Assembly (NCBI GenBank): GCA_934047225.1
Contig: OW204012.1
Location: 2,480,001 to 2,544,000, forward strand
Reading direction: 5' to 3'
DNA from: Ypsolopha sequella
Taxonomy: Eukaryota > Arthropoda > Insecta > Lepidoptera > Ypsolophidae
DNA length: 64,000 nucleotides
Shown here: positions 10,296 through 21,209 of the stretch, in pieces
Layout of the letters: every line of letters begins with the position of its first letter
How positions within the stretch are numbered: position 1 is the stretch's first letter
Notes under the pieces: model-generated
Seen by the model: the letters and a program-made list of their open reading frames with translations, nothing else
Told to the model about the DNA's origin: nothing
Databases searched by the model: none
Translations under genes and position numbers: made by a program

Positions 10296-12212
10296 ATGCC
10301 ACCAACGGATTTCATTTGCCGAGCTTGTTGGCAAAGGGCAGAAAGGACACATCAACGAATTTTACGGGAAGTACGCCAGGACAACGTTGCTGAGGAAAAT
10401 AATAACGAAAACCGTCAAGCTGCAGGGTCAACATTAGCACTACCTGGTTTCAAGCGTACTCCCAACACTACTGTAAATTGTGTTTTTGAGCATTGTCAGA
10501 ATATGTCCAGACTCCGCATACCACAAAACATTATTTGTCGTATGTTATGTCGTTACAACCTCATGATTCCTGAAAATGGCCGCGTTTGTGAAGAACACTT
10601 GCAACAAAATGTTTGGCATGAACTCCCACTGCAAAATAACTTAATGGAAGAGTTCACTGCAAATCAGATTGTTTACACTCTCACCATAGCGAAAAACCAC
10701 ATCACATCTGAGTTTTTAAACTTCGAGGAGTACGAAGACATAAATCCAAGTGAATTCCGCACGTGGACCAGTATTACGAAAGAACAGTTCTCTTCTTTGT
10801 TAGAAAATGTGCCCAGCCTCAATAATAATCGATGCAAAAAAACTATGCTCGCAGCGGTATTAACAAAAATGCGGACCGGAGATTCCAATGTAAGACTAGC
10901 CTCAATATTCAAAATGTCCGAATAAACTTTTCAAAGAATATTGAAGAAAGGTCGTGAAGCATTGATGGCGGACTATGTGCCGTCACGAGTTGGTTTCGAC
11001 CACATGACCCGTGAGGAAGTGGTCCAACGAAACTTGATAGTCCCAGAAAGACTTTTTGGCAACCCAGACAGTCCAATCAATGAAAGGAAAGCTGTGACAA
11101 TGTGCGATGGTACTTATATCTATCATCAAAAGAGCTCTAACTATTTCTACCAACGGAAATCGTATAGTGGTCACAAGTATCGTCACCTTCTCAAACCAAT
11201 GTTATATGTATGCTGTGATGGTCATATAATAGAGGTTTCTGGACCTCATGCTGCAACTACTTCTGATGCGGTGATTATGAACAACTCTGTAGATAACGAA
11301 GAAGGCGGTTTTCATTGGTTCTTTAGGCCGGGGGACGTATTTATTTTAGACCGCGGATTCAGGGACTCGGTGAGGTCCCTTGAAGACTACGGCTACGTAG
11401 TGCATATGCCGGAGACAAAGAACCGAAGGGAACTGCAGCTTACCACTGACCAAGCCAACAAGTCTCGGCTTGTGACCATTTGTCGTTGGGTGATCGAAGT
11501 CATAAATGGACGTTTCAAAATAGATTTTCCCCTATTAAGAATAGTCCACAGTAACCGATCACTAAGACATATGATGGACTACTTTAGAATTGCTGCAGCT
11601 CTTATAAATGACTTCCATGTCCTGATCGACAATAATGTGCATGCTAATGAGTTTTTAAGAATTATTAATGAAAGAATAACTCTGCCTAATAGATTAGCAG
11701 ATCTTGTCATCACTAATAACTACAATAGAAGGAGAGCACATTTCCAGTCGATGACAGCCAATACGCCGGAATTTGACCAGTTCCCCAGATTTACGCAAGA
11801 GCAACTGACATTGTTTGCCTTGGGCAGCTATCAAATAAAGCAGGCTCGAAGCTATTATGGGGAGCATATTCAACCTGATGGTGCGTTTATCATAGAGCTT
11901 GGTGGAGACATGCCAGCTCAAGAGGTTCGGGAACTGGATGGAAGAGACCTTTGGCTTATAAGAGGTCGCATACAGTCAAGACACGTTCAAGCCAAAACTT
12001 ACTACGTTTACATCGCCGTTGAGCCAACTTTACTCGGAAGAGAAGCAATTCCTCATTACTACTGTAGCTGCAATATTGGGAGACGTACATTAGGATGCTG
12101 TGCACACGTTATGACCATCATATGGTACATGGGTTTTGCGCGGCATGATCCCACCATAGTTCCACCGGCAGCGGGTCTGGAAAATATAATAGTCAGACAG
12201 AACGAATATTAA
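10296..12212 (+). pseudogene. Transposase exon 2, DDE_Tnp_4 with C-terminal SWIM finger, one in-frame stop
   Basis: The exon opens at 10296 with MPPTDFICRACWQRAERTHQ. A second cysteine-rich region (CVFEHCQ...CRMLCRYN...CEEHL) follows at about 10480-10610. The catalytic core lies downstream: MCDGTYIYHQKSS (first Asp, about 11105), FILDRGFRDS (second Asp, about 11350) and WVIEVINGRFK (Glu, about 11490). A SWIM zinc finger, CSCNIGRRTLGCCAH, lies at about 12060-12105. The frame is continuous from 10296 to 12212 except for one TAA at 10923-10925, after 'KMSE'. The flanking residues continue the expected helix (TFQRILKKGREAL). One nonsense change therefore separates it from an open transposase. It would bind the element's ends and cut in the nucleus. 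As read it is inactive, unless the stop is a sequence error or polymorphism. Confidence 0.85.
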
Positions 12213-12664
12213 CCTTTTTACTGTTTTGTTTTTTTCAAATAAATATTTTATTCCATGTTACCGTTTTATTCAGATTTAAACCAATTAATTTATTATTTAT
12301 TAAGTTAGATAAGTGAAATTCAGGTTAGTTTATTGAAAAAGTATGAATATGACTATTTATAGCTGGTGAAAGAGTACAGAGAATAACCCCTGTGCATTGA
12401 TTTCATAGTAAAATATGTTCAAAACATCTTTTCTGCACAACAAATCATTAATAATGTGATATTTTTTCGAAAATTAATACAAAAATAATAATTTTCGAAA
12501 TCATCTAACTAAGTAGAGAATGACCCTACAACTTAGGTACCATAGCAAAAAATGAATATAATGACACATTTTATCGAAATATAACATTATAATTTTTTGG
12601 CCGGCACTTTCAGATTTAGCCCAAAAATGTATGAACGCTGAATGATGTCCTTTATTGATTCAAC

Positions 12665-14057
12665 TAAACTGCTGCCGTTAATTCGAGAGAATGATGACAG
12701 ATGGAGTGTGGCGATATCTCGAAAAAATACTACAAGTCAACAAGAGCTTCTTCACGACAATAATAAATAAAGGCACGTTAAAAAAATATCAACGGTACAC
12801 AAATGGGACGAAATAAATCCAAATCATGATTATTTAAACTTTTTTTATAAATAAAAACCCTGGAATAGAATACAATACAAATATAAATACGTTTATTTCA
12901 TTAAATATGATTACATTATATGGTAGGGGCTGGTGTCTCCCTTTAAGCTTTAAAAGGCCTGTGTCAGGAGGCACCGCTCTTCTTTAAAGCACTTAGTATA
13001 CATAAATATAACATTATAACACTTAAAACTACAACAAGAAAGAATAACAAAAGATATACAATATACAAATAAGTAGGTGAAATTGAGTTTAATTTAAATT
13101 TAAGCATTGAGTTTTATTTAGTTTAATTTAATTTAGTTTATGCCTGCTCGTGTGTGGGGGAGGATGTGTGAGGGTGTGTAGAAGTGCGTGAGAGGGTGTA
13201 GAAGGGTGTGTGTAAGTGAGTGTGTGTGTGTGTTCATGTGAATAAGGGGTCGTAAGGGTATGTGTAAGAGTATTTGTGTAAGTATTACAGTCATTAACTT
13301 TCCAATATATCTTCTACTTCATCATAAGATTTTGTTTCCAACCATAAAGTAACAAATTTCTTACAATCGTGAAATGTTTTGGGATATATATCTATTTCTT
13401 TGTTAAGTAAATTGTACAGATGAGCCGCACGTCTTTCGTACTGTCTTTTAGCAGAGGTCGTGTTTGTTTTTGGCACCGTCACATCATTTTTTTTCCTTCT
13501 ACTCATTGTTATGTTAGCGACAAAAGGCAAGTTTTTGTGTTGTTTTAGTACTGTATAGGTTATATATAGTTTCCTAACTGAAGCCAAGAATACATACGAT
13601 CTTATTATTTGGTAAGGTATATCAGTTTTATAATACGACAACACTGCCTTACACCGCAGATATTATAAACCTTTTTCTGAAATGTCGATTCAAAAAGTCG
13701 AGGATTCATACTGCAGGCATTATGATTGCTGATTTGACAGAAATAACTTGACACATTTTATTGATTAAACAAATAACTTCATTCGGCTTCTATCTTTGTC
13801 CTCGAAGGTTATATATATGCGACCCGTGTTTGTGTATTCAATTATTTGATTTGTAATTATTTTTTAAATTTTCGTTATTTTAGTAGGTAGTTTTTTTATC
13901 GAAATTTACATTTTATTTGGTTGACTGGCACTAAGACATAAAATGGACCCGCAACCTTGAAAGTTTTCAAGAAACTTTCTTTCACCGAGAAAGAAAAGGT
14001 TTTATCCCCTGACATTTGCAAACGTCACCATTCTCTCGAATGAACGGCCGGAGTTTA
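12665..14057. mobile_element. DNA element with inverted ends, longer copy; partner of 43199-43858
   Basis: The left end taaactgctgccgttaattc and the reverse of the right end (taaactccggccgttcattc) match over about 29 bases through 'gagagaatg'. A flanking TA on both sides is possible, which would fit a Tc1/mariner-like target, but this is unproven. The copy at 43199-43858 shares 12665-12870, 13595-13755 and 13995-14057 and lacks what lies between. Inside this copy a minus-oriented LINE tail appears to be inserted at about 12870-13290, and a small minus-strand frame lies at 13294-13506. Confidence 0.7.
13294..13506 (-). CDS. Small basic ORF, unknown
   Basis: The ATG at 13506 gives 70 residues beginning MSRRKKNDVTVPKTNTTSAK and ending EVEDILES. 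The start is basic and the C-terminus acidic, with a helical-looking middle (RQYERRAAHLYNLLNKEI). The open frame also extends further upstream (to 13644) without a better start. No family is recognised. It lies inside the element 12665-14057 and is absent from the deleted copy at 43199-43858, so it may be a remnant of that element's own gene. It could be chance. Confidence 0.25.
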   Translation of the reverse strand: MSRRKKNDVTVPKTNTTSAKRQYERRAAHLYNLLNKEIDIYPKTFHDCKKFVTLWLETKSYDEVEDILES

Positions 14058-14718
14058 CATACTATATCTTTGCGATGTTAAAACCAGTTCCCTAAACGGA
14101 TACTTATCACTCGAAAAACTTTCACATTGAAAATGATGCATTTTGAAATGATTTTTTAATTTTTTTCTAAAGCGACTTGAGTGAGTGGTATGTACAACCC
14201 GGTCACATTATCTCGAGACCTCGCTGGAATGCGAACCACCCGCCCCCGTTCTCCTTTCGCCTCCCCGCGCTCTGTATCTGAGCGCCGACGCGACGTGATG
14301 TCATCGACGCCAGGTCTCGAGATAATGTGACCGGGATATAGTGCAGGTTAGAATTAGCACAGAGACAACAAAAAAATTTAAAAAATGCAGCTTTCACACT
14401 GCAACCCCTCATAAAGGGTGGTATAACAATTTATATTTCAAACTTCCAACAATCCTAGAAAGCTGAAATATGGTATAAAAAATTCAAATCTGTTATAACT
14501 TTCATCCTCCAACCCCCCTGCAGAAAGGGAGTGCAGGTCTGTATATAAAAATGATGTCCCACGAAAACATTTCAGGTAGTTAATAACATAACGCGTCCAT
14601 GTTAAAAAGTTATCAGATCTCATGTAGATCCAAGCTTGCAAGGCCAAACTCTACAAAGTACGACTCAATAATGTATTGTCTAAACTAAAGTGTTTGATCT
14701 ACGGAGATTCATACTCAC
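14058..14718. other. Intronic stretch with one MITE, otherwise no gene seen
   Basis: Apart from the hairpin at 14198-14335, this region holds AT-rich sequence. Minus-strand open frames (14412-14203, 14647-14438) lack recognisable motifs, and the first overlaps the hairpin. It is intron of the minus gene, downstream of exon 2. Confidence 0.4.
14198..14335. repeat. Short MITE with 23-bp inverted ends
   Basis: The left end cccggtcacattatctcgag is repeated inverted at 14312-14335 (ctcgagataatgtgaccggg). The GC-rich interior has no coding potential. Confidence 0.8.
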
Positions 14719-14837
14719 AGAATATTTGATCTCTGGGTCTTCCTTTATCTCAATCTGTATCTCTTTATATTCATTTCCTTCTGTTGTGACGTCATCAGGG
14801 AATGTTTGTTCAGAATCCATATTTTCTTGTTTTATTA
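14719..14837 (-). CDS. Exon 2 of minus-strand zinc-finger-type gene (KEEP-like acidic linker)
   Basis: The minus-strand acceptor tttctttacag precedes 14837. The exon reads IKQENMDSEQTFPDD, then TTEGNEYKEIQIEIKEDPEI, and ends KYS at 14719 before the donor tct|gtgagt. It enters in phase 1, matching exon 1 (15972-15933), and leaves in phase 0, matching the exon at 8311. The IKQEN/IEIKEDPEI motifs resemble the acidic linkers in lepidopteran C2H2 proteins. The end (EDPEIKYS) is homologous to the end of plus-gene exons 4 and 4b (EDPA.IKY). It presumably encodes an unstructured N-terminal segment of a nuclear DNA-binding protein. An internal ATG (MDSEQ) could serve as an alternative start. Confidence 0.7.
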
Positions 14838-15011
14838 CTGTAAAGAAAAAAGTCGTTTTATGGAATATACTTACTCATAATCATAATGCTAAGGAGAAAC
14901 ATACGTATTAGATAATTTATATGACTTAATGGGATTTCAGCATGGCCTGAGGCCGTCCGCTGCGTTGAGAGGAAGCCCGGCGCGGCGCTGGCACCTGCCG
15001 CGGGGACTCAC

Positions 15012-15185
15012 ACCACAAAATAACCACTTACGGAAGGTTTACACCGCATAACTAGCAAAAACAGGCGCACGCAAACATAGACGATCTACGACGATCTTGG
15101 ATGATGTTGTTCGAATGCCAATTACAAAATTCTGGCAAGATCGTCATACATACACGTCTATGCATGTAATTAGCTTTGCGTTGGC
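15012..15185. repeat. Foldback MITE family, copy 1
   Basis: It starts near 'cacaaaataaccacttacgg' and contains the inverted pair catagac...gtctatg around a short centre. A second copy lies at 32693-32880. It is non-coding; the open frames in the second copy come from the palindrome. Confidence 0.75.
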
Positions 15186-15932
15186 ATCATACTCAATACC
15201 TAGGTAATAAGGTTTTGTTGAATAACTATTGAGTGAATTTTGAATCCAAGTGTTCTGTTTCGATTAATTAGAAAAAGGCAGGTTTTTTACAATCCAGCTG
15301 CGAAACCGCTCGTAATCAAGTACTCTAAAATCTTAGACAAACAACAAGAATGTGCTATTGGTTGGTGGGAAGAAGGATCAGAAGGATCCTTGCCTGGTTT
15401 TAAAATATGAAGAATAATCTGAGAATGCCATTCCACTGGGGTGACACCACAAAAAACAATTCAATTGAATCAGAGATACTATTCATACCAGGAGTGAAAT
15501 CAGTAAGGCCGTTTAAGCTCGTTGAAGTTCAATAAAACAGAAAGGGAATTCATTAAATCTTTATAAAATAAAATTCCAAAGTGTTGAGACTAGATTAACA
15601 GGGAATAACAGGGAGGGAGAAGACGGGGAAGGGGATGGAGGATAAGGGAGGCCAGACTATCCGCAAAAGCCTTTATCCAAGAATCACGAGAGGGTGTCGT
15701 AGTAGTTTCCGAGTGTGGACTGTAAAAAGAATATTTAACACTAGTTAAAACCCTTTTCACCGACGATTTTTATGAACCAACGTGATCAGAGCAAGCCTTA
15801 TTGCCGTCCCTGAGTTTAAGTTTTGCAACGCTTTTATATTATCTATCTCAAGACCCCACACCACCACAAAGAAAAGTTTTGACTACCTATACGATACGAA
15901 CTCTAAATGAATCGGCTACAATGGGCACTTAC
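15186..15932. other. First intron of minus gene, no feature recognised
   Basis: Unique-looking AT-rich sequence with a purine-rich patch at 15600-15660. No open frame, hairpin or repeat worth naming was seen. Confidence 0.4.
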
Positions 15933-15972
15933 TCGTTATAACGTTAGCATCCACTGTCTGAGCAACTTCCAT
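15933..15972 (-). CDS. Exon 1 of minus-strand zinc-finger-type gene (start codon)
   Basis: The ATG at 15972-15970 sits in a fair context (gcacgATGG). It opens 13 codons plus one base, MEVAQTVDANVIT, ending at 15933 before the donor acga|gtaagt. The phase-1 end fits the exon at 14837, giving ...VIT-I-IKQENMDS. A very short first coding exon followed by an acidic IKQE/KEEP exon is also the layout of the plus-strand paralogue (MENIEEKLTISVKQEAL at 20531). The two genes face away from each other across about 4.5 kb, 3.25 kb of which is a P element. Confidence 0.65.
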
Positions 15973-17083
15973 CGTGCTCGCACCAGGCTTAGGTACTTCA
16001 AGAACAATTTATTAGAGCAATCTTTCTTTTAGATTTCTTAGTAATTGAATGAAATCAATAAACTTTAACTAAAAACTAAATAGAAGTGTCACTGTCAGTG
16101 TTGTCATGACATTTCACAAACCACAGAGCATGTAAAAATATCACAAACTGTCCCCCCCTAATCCTCTGTCTGTCTGTCTACCAGGGGGTGACAGTATCAT
16201 ACCAGCCGAAAATTGGAAAGCCATGCTGTCTGACCAATTTACAGATGGCAGCACTTGTATCGTTTTCTTCTCTAATTTATAGCTATTAAGGTAGCGTTCC
16301 GAAACACCTTAGGTTGTCCGATGAAGTAGAAGATATTACTATCTGTCAGCTCAATGCTGGTTACAAATCCATAAATGAGATCGTTTTGGAACGATCAAAC
16401 CCGAGCAACTTTTTCTACTGACACGACCAATATTTTGCTCTGCGAAAATCGCCGGGAATATATTGCTCCTGTCAAAAGCATGATTCTTTAAGTTTTTCAT
16501 TTTCCATAAGTTTGACGGTAGTGTTCTGTTGGCACTATTAGCGTCATGCGGAACGCGGTGTTAGAGGAATTATTAAGCCACGCGTTCCGCATGACGCTAA
16601 TAGTGCCAACACTGCCATCAAACATCTCACGCCCATCAAGTCGGTCCAAATGGACAATGGCGTCCATCACTGCTCAAACTTATGATCCATTCGGAACGCA
16701 TTTGAACGTGACATGGACGTTGACACTTCAAAGGTTACGTGAATACAAAAGATATACCACTTCACTAGGTCTAAGAAGTGATTTCCTCTAACTTCAATCT
16801 TTGAATTATGGTTTAATAATAAACTCTTATGCTCCGAATAAATTGTTTTAAAATTGCCACCAGCCGACTGTCACTTTTCATAGATCGCCCACAATGCAAA
16901 CGCTCTAAAGCATGGACGATGATAGCACAACATGGCATCATTCAATCTATGACGTCATAGTGGCCATTGTAGCTAGGGCTATCGTTATCGCGCTAACACT
17001 GACTCGGAATGGCCGTTGACGCGATAAAATCGATTATGTCGTCATTCGGAACGTGGTGAAAAGACCGTTTTGTATGAATCACG
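15973..17083. promoter_or_regulatory. Upstream region shared by the two divergent genes (left part)
   Basis: The region lies between the minus-gene start codon and the P element. No TATA box stands out. It contains a palindrome at 16511-16623 and several scattered copies of the motif 'ggaacg'. Before the P element arrived, the two start codons would have been about 1.3 kb apart, so a bidirectional promoter is plausible by position only. Confidence 0.35.
16511..16623. repeat. Palindrome with arms of about 45 bp
   Basis: The left arm (ttgacggtagtgtt...tattagcgtcatgcggaacgcg) and right arm 16580-16623 are reverse complements apart from a 3-base insertion. The loop is about 22 bases. An 81-codon frame that starts in the loop is not considered a gene. 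Confidence 0.8.
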
Positions 17084-20000
17084 CATAGCCGTCTCCATTT
17101 ACAAGCCATGAACAGAGAAGTATGGCAACATAGTATCTGGTCCGGCCGGCACTAACATTCTCCGCTCTTCGCTCCCACTTTCATAAACAAATAAAACGTC
17201 AATTTATGTCTTCACTCGTTCTGTAAGTTTTGTTTAGTGAAATTCTCGAAGTTTAAACAGTATTGCGATTGCATATCTACAAATACACGTAAAAGTAAGT
17301 GGAAATATAGTTAACGTTTGTTTATTTGTGTAATTTACAGTATTATTTCCTTGGGTACTAATTTGAGGTTATATTTCAGATGCCGCGGCGTTGTTGCGTT
17401 CCAGGGTGCGCAATTAACTACAACAGTCAGAAAAAAGAAGGACTGGTATCCACCTTTTCGTTTCCAAATGATGAAAGTATTCGTCAGTCTTGGTTAAGAG
17501 CTATTCCACGAAAGGATTGGACGCCTAGTTCCAGTGCCGTAGTTTGTGCAAAACATTTTGTGCCCACCGACATTATTAGGACCGAGCGAGTGGTTGATAA
17601 AGATGGAAATGTCTTACAGCAGATGTTGAAGAGGCCTAAGTTAATGGAGGGTGCAACACCATGCGTATTTCCAAACTTACCGAGTTATCTTTCCATATCT
17701 GCACCAAAATCAAGAACCAACCCTGAAGACCGGCACCGTAAGGAACAACAAAGGCAAGAGGATGCTACCAACGCTTTTCTGAACAGTGATATGATCAAAA
17801 ACTATGACGATCTTGTACTGAAAATTAATTCCGTTATGTCACAAAAGTGGAAGTTTGACCGATCATCAGATCACATGCGTTTATATGTGTTAGATTGTGC
17901 AAATAGTGAGGATGACAGGCTGTGTGTAATGTGTAGTGTTCTTGTGGATGATACTTTAAAAATTAAGGTATTTGTGGGTGAAAATGAACTCTCTCCGAAT
18001 GACCTAAGTTGGGTCCTACCCCAAGATCAGAAACTGACACGATGGTCTCAGCTGGAAAATATTCTTGACCATTTCAATGAACGTCGATAGCGTTGAAGAC
18101 AATACTTGTGAGTCTAAACTGATTATCATAAAAGATCAGCTTTCCAATATGGTTAACAAAAAGCGTCAATACAGCATGATTACCATCTTATTTGCTTTTG
18201 TTATGTATTGCCAGTCTAGTTCATCATATAATTTACTTCAAAATTATGTATGTTTGCCAACAAAGCGATATTTACAACGTATCTCTTCCTCGCTGACCAT
18301 TTCACCTGGATCTTGTAATCCGACTGAACATTATTTGACCCATATGGTAAAGACATTGACTGATAGAGAAAAATACGTAAATTTACTTATAGATGAAATA
18401 TATATTAAAAGCGGGCTCAACTTCAAATCATCTAACATATCTGGATATGCTCATAATAATGCAAACTGCATGGCCACAACGGTACAAACATTCATGATCT
18501 CTTCAGCTTTCGGTCATTTCACGGAAATAGTGAAACTATTGCCAGTAAAGGCATTAACTGGTAAAGATTTGAAAGAAGTTGTGTTAGAAGTAATAACATT
18601 TGTTCAGGGGCTAGGATTCCAAATATTATGTGTTATTACTGACAACAACCGCGTGAACCAAAACCTCTTCAGTTTGCTTTCCGATGAATTCAGTATGCCA
18701 AACCCACAATATGAAGATCATAAAATTTATCTGCTATTTGATTTTGTTCATATATTTAAAAACATTAGAAATAACTGGCTGAATTTAAAAGATGAAATGA
18801 AAACTTTTATTTACCCCGATTTTCACTCAAATGAAAGAAAAACTGCTTGTTTTCAACATTTAAGGGAACTGTATGAACAAGAAAAACTTAACATTGTCAA
18901 AAAGGCTTATAAATTAAATAACAAAACTATGTATCCAAATTCGTTGGAAAGACAAAATGTTTTATGTGTAGATAATACTTTCCACCATTCTACAATAGCA
19001 GCGCTAAAGTTTTCAGAAAAATATAGTAGTACTGCAGATTTTCTGGAAATAATTAGGCAATGGTGGGATACAGTGAATTGCAAAAATCCATTGAAAGGTA
19101 AAATTAAACGGAATATCTGGAGTTGTCCAATTGAGAACATAAGTGATTTCAAAGTTAAATTTTTGGAAGAGTTTGTAAATTGGCTTCAGAAATGGGAAGA
19201 AATGAATGAAAGGGTTGGTTTTACTAGGGACACATTTTCTGCAATCAAAAGGAGTATGAAAGTTATTTGCCTTATTATACATGATCCATTAAAAAACTTA
19301 ATATGAAATACATATTAATAGGCAAGTTTCAAACAGATTGCTTAGAACAACGATTTGATCGTTATAGGTCTCTGTCTGGGTGCAATTATAATATATCATA
19401 TAATCAGATAATTGAGTCTGAAAAAAAGATTCGTATTCAGCATATCCTGAAATCAAAGGAATGCAAAAGTATGTTGAAAGAACTATCAGCTAGTTCTTGC
19501 GAAGTGGCTAATGCTGATAATGTTGATATCACAGGGTTCATGTTTATAATAACGGAGAGTAACTACCTTGAAATTATGGAAATTGATGAAGACGCAAAGC
19601 TGTATGTGTGTGGCTATGTAGATCACAGTGTAAAAAATAAATTATGCTGTCGCTTATGTGAAAAATATGTTGTTGAATCAAAAGGTACTGAAACAGATTC
19701 ACAATATTTCAATTACTTGCAGAGGGGTGGTTTAATTGTACCTACTGCTTCTGTATGTATTATGTTCTACCACATGTGTAGTATTTTTGAGTATATAATA
19801 AATAACAAAATTCTAGAAAGCAAATTTCTAAAAAAAGGCGACCACAAGGCTGTTTTGTATAAATTAACAAAAGCAAGCCTAGAGTCAGACTTTATCACTA
19901 TCTATTTGGTAGAGAAATGTGAATGTGGTAACACATTTGACAGATTGTTTCAGTCCATTCTGAAAATAATGTGCAATAATGTTTTAAACAATTACCAGAA

Positions 20001-20334
20001 ATTTATGAACAATAACAATGAATGTAACAAAGGAAAAAAGAGGAAACTTATGACATTAAACAACTAAAATTGCTAATTTGTAATTTAAATGTAATATTTA
20101 TTGTAATGTAATATTGTAAATGTGTTAAATAAAGGATTGCATTAAAAATATATATTTTTTATTTATTTCCTATTAATTTCACCTCTAGAAATGGGACTTG
20201 TTTTATATTCAAGCATGATGTGATGAATTAATTAATTGATGATCATAGATGAGAAAGGACCATAGGACCACTAACTGACAGCTAGGCGACGTTGCCAAAC
20301 TTATGTTCATGGCTTGTAAATGGAGACGGCTATG
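17084..20334 (+). mobile_element. P element (3.25 kb) with 31-bp terminal inverted repeats
   Basis: The left end starts CATAGCCGTCTCCATTTACA and matches the reverse complement of the right end over 31 bases without mismatch. This is the same TIR length as in the Drosophila P element. The host bases aatcacg flank both sides (17077-17083 and 20335-20341), a 7-bp duplication; P elements usually make 8. It carries a THAP-type transposase broken by two frameshifts. It sits in the shared upstream region of the two zinc-finger genes and ends about 200 bases before the plus-gene ATG. Promoter regions are known preferred targets of P elements. Confidence 0.92.
17380..20067 (+). pseudogene. P-element transposase, frameshifted
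   Basis: The gene lies in three overlapping frames: 17380-18090, 18065-19306 and 19303-20067. The first begins with a THAP domain (CCVPGC...FSFP...W...VVCAKHF, residues about 5-65), followed by VFPNLP, like the end of a THAP domain. The second holds the acidic catalytic motifs LLIDEIYIK, VITDNNRVNQNL and LFDFVHIFKNIRNNWL. The third begins where family members continue (GKFQTDCLEQRFDRYRSLSG). Two single-base-type frame changes, at about 18070-18090 and 19290-19305, explain the splits. No good splice sites were seen there. The intact protein would be a GTP-dependent transposase binding the element ends. As read it is inactive, though the lesions look few and recent. Confidence 0.9.
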
Positions 20335-20530
20335 AATCACGTTATGATTCTGTTCTTATGCCGTCTCTTTTGCACGAGTGAAAAAACTCTCACTCTATCC
20401 TACTTTCAAATCATTTAAAATTCACCCGTGGTATTTCGGCCATGAATTCACCCAACAAGTCGGCCTTTTTAAATCCCCTGGACAAAGACCCGGCCGGAGA
20501 GATTCCTGTTTTTGCTTCGGACTGACCAAA
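20335..20530 (+). promoter_or_regulatory. 5' flank and likely 5' UTR of plus-strand zinc-finger gene
   Basis: About 195 bases separate the P-element end from the ATG at 20531. It contains pyrimidine-rich blocks (ctctcactctatcc) but no TATA box. A transcription start is inferred here only from position. The P element now replaces everything further upstream. Confidence 0.35.
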
Positions 20531-20582
20531 ATGGAGAATATAGAAGAAAAGCTTACCATTTCAGTGAAACAAGAAGCTTTAG
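20531..20582 (+). CDS. Plus-strand zinc-finger gene, exon 1 (start codon)
   Basis: The ATG has a good context (accaaaATGG) and opens 17 codons plus one base, MENIEEKLTISVKQEAL, ending at a donor ttag|gtaaga. The SVKQEAL end is the typical K-Q-E start of the acidic linkers of lepidopteran C2H2 proteins. The phase-1 end joins exon 2 at 23645 (g|ag gives Glu: ...EAL-E-FLNDHQ). A longer open frame runs through this site because the upstream and intron sequence happens to be open. The splice reading is preferred because all later exons fit its phase. Confidence 0.72.
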
Positions 20583-20637
20583 GTAAGAAGATTTTGGTGA
20601 ACTTAAGGGATGCTGGAAAGGAAACGTGCAAATTTTT

Positions 20638-20925
20638 GTCCATCCGTCATCTTGGTTCCGCCACTGCTGGAAATAAGCCTTTCCGAGAATTCGCCACGCC
20701 ACTCTTGGTAGTCCTCTTGTCGAAATCCTCGCACCAGTGACGCTGCTGCCTGTCACCAGTCTATTGGTGATGGATATACCGCCATCAATCGGTTCCAGGC
20801 ATGGTGAGCTACCTGATTGAGTCTGTTTGGGAGTTGTCCTCTTACCCTCCCCCAAATGACTTGGGGGGGGTTTGCAAGTAAGATAGTGGTCCTAAGTCGA
20901 GCCTGTCATCAGCTTTGCCCAGGGT
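20638..20925 (-). repeat. LINE 3'-end fragment, family L-gatgg, copy 1
   Basis: A degenerate copy of the block that also lies at 22313-22660 (+), 41645-42005 (-) and 45990-46350 (+). It shares 'ataccgccatc', 'caggcatggtg' and the ctcttac.ctcccc run. The other copies end in (gatg)n, which marks the 3' end. It lies in intron 1 of the plus gene. Confidence 0.7.
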
Positions 20926-20978
20926 AGCATTTTTGTCTTTGTGTAGGTTTATTGCTCAAACTTAACTAAAAACCCTTA

Positions 20979-21209
20979 GTGAACCCGAAAAAGACTAAGC
21001 TAGTCCTGTTTATCAACAAAAGAAAACTGGCGAATATGAGACTTCCAAAACTTTTCGGCACTGAGCTAGTGCTGTCAACTAAAGTCAAATTCCTGGTAAT
21101 GATACTTGACAGCAAGTTGAATTGGACAAAACACATGAACAACAAACTGAAAAATAGGACTATAGCATGCGCCAATAGCCTGCGTAGGCGTCAGCACACA
21201 ACGGGCTAA
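20979..21209 (+). pseudogene. Jockey-type reverse transcriptase fragment
   Basis: The open frame reads NPKKTKLVLFINKRKLANMR, then LFGTELVLSTKVKFLVMILD and SKLNWTKHMNNKLK. This is the 'N-x-x-K-T-E-L-V-L-F ... LGVILDSKLNW' segment after the catalytic YADD block in mobile-element reverse transcriptases of the jockey group. Both ends are lost. It is a dead fragment in intron 1 of the plus gene. Confidence 0.8.

Larger units (their letters stand above)
8762..12653 (+). mobile_element. DNA transposon with DDE_Tnp_4/SWIM transposase (Harbinger/ISL2EU-like), 3.9 kb
   Basis: The ends are inverted: 8762 begins aaaggacatcattcattttg, and the right end read in reverse begins aaaggacatcattca and continues to the shared 'gggctaaatctgaaagtgcc'. 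Between them lies a two-exon transposase gene on the plus strand with AATAAA at about 12237. The left end carries three tandem copies of the subterminal repeat, the right end one. A target-site duplication could not be settled. The element lies inside the intron between minus-gene exon 2 and exon 3. Assignment to ISL2EU rather than another DDE_Tnp_4 clade is from memory of family architecture and is tentative. Confidence 0.8.

Noticed and set aside
16546..16791. 81-codon plus-strand frame
   Set aside because: It starts inside a palindrome loop and includes one of its arms; no motif.
20378..20740. 120-codon open frame covering plus-gene exon 1
   Set aside because: The frame runs through a clear donor at 20583 into a degraded LINE copy. 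The phase of all later exons supports splicing instead.
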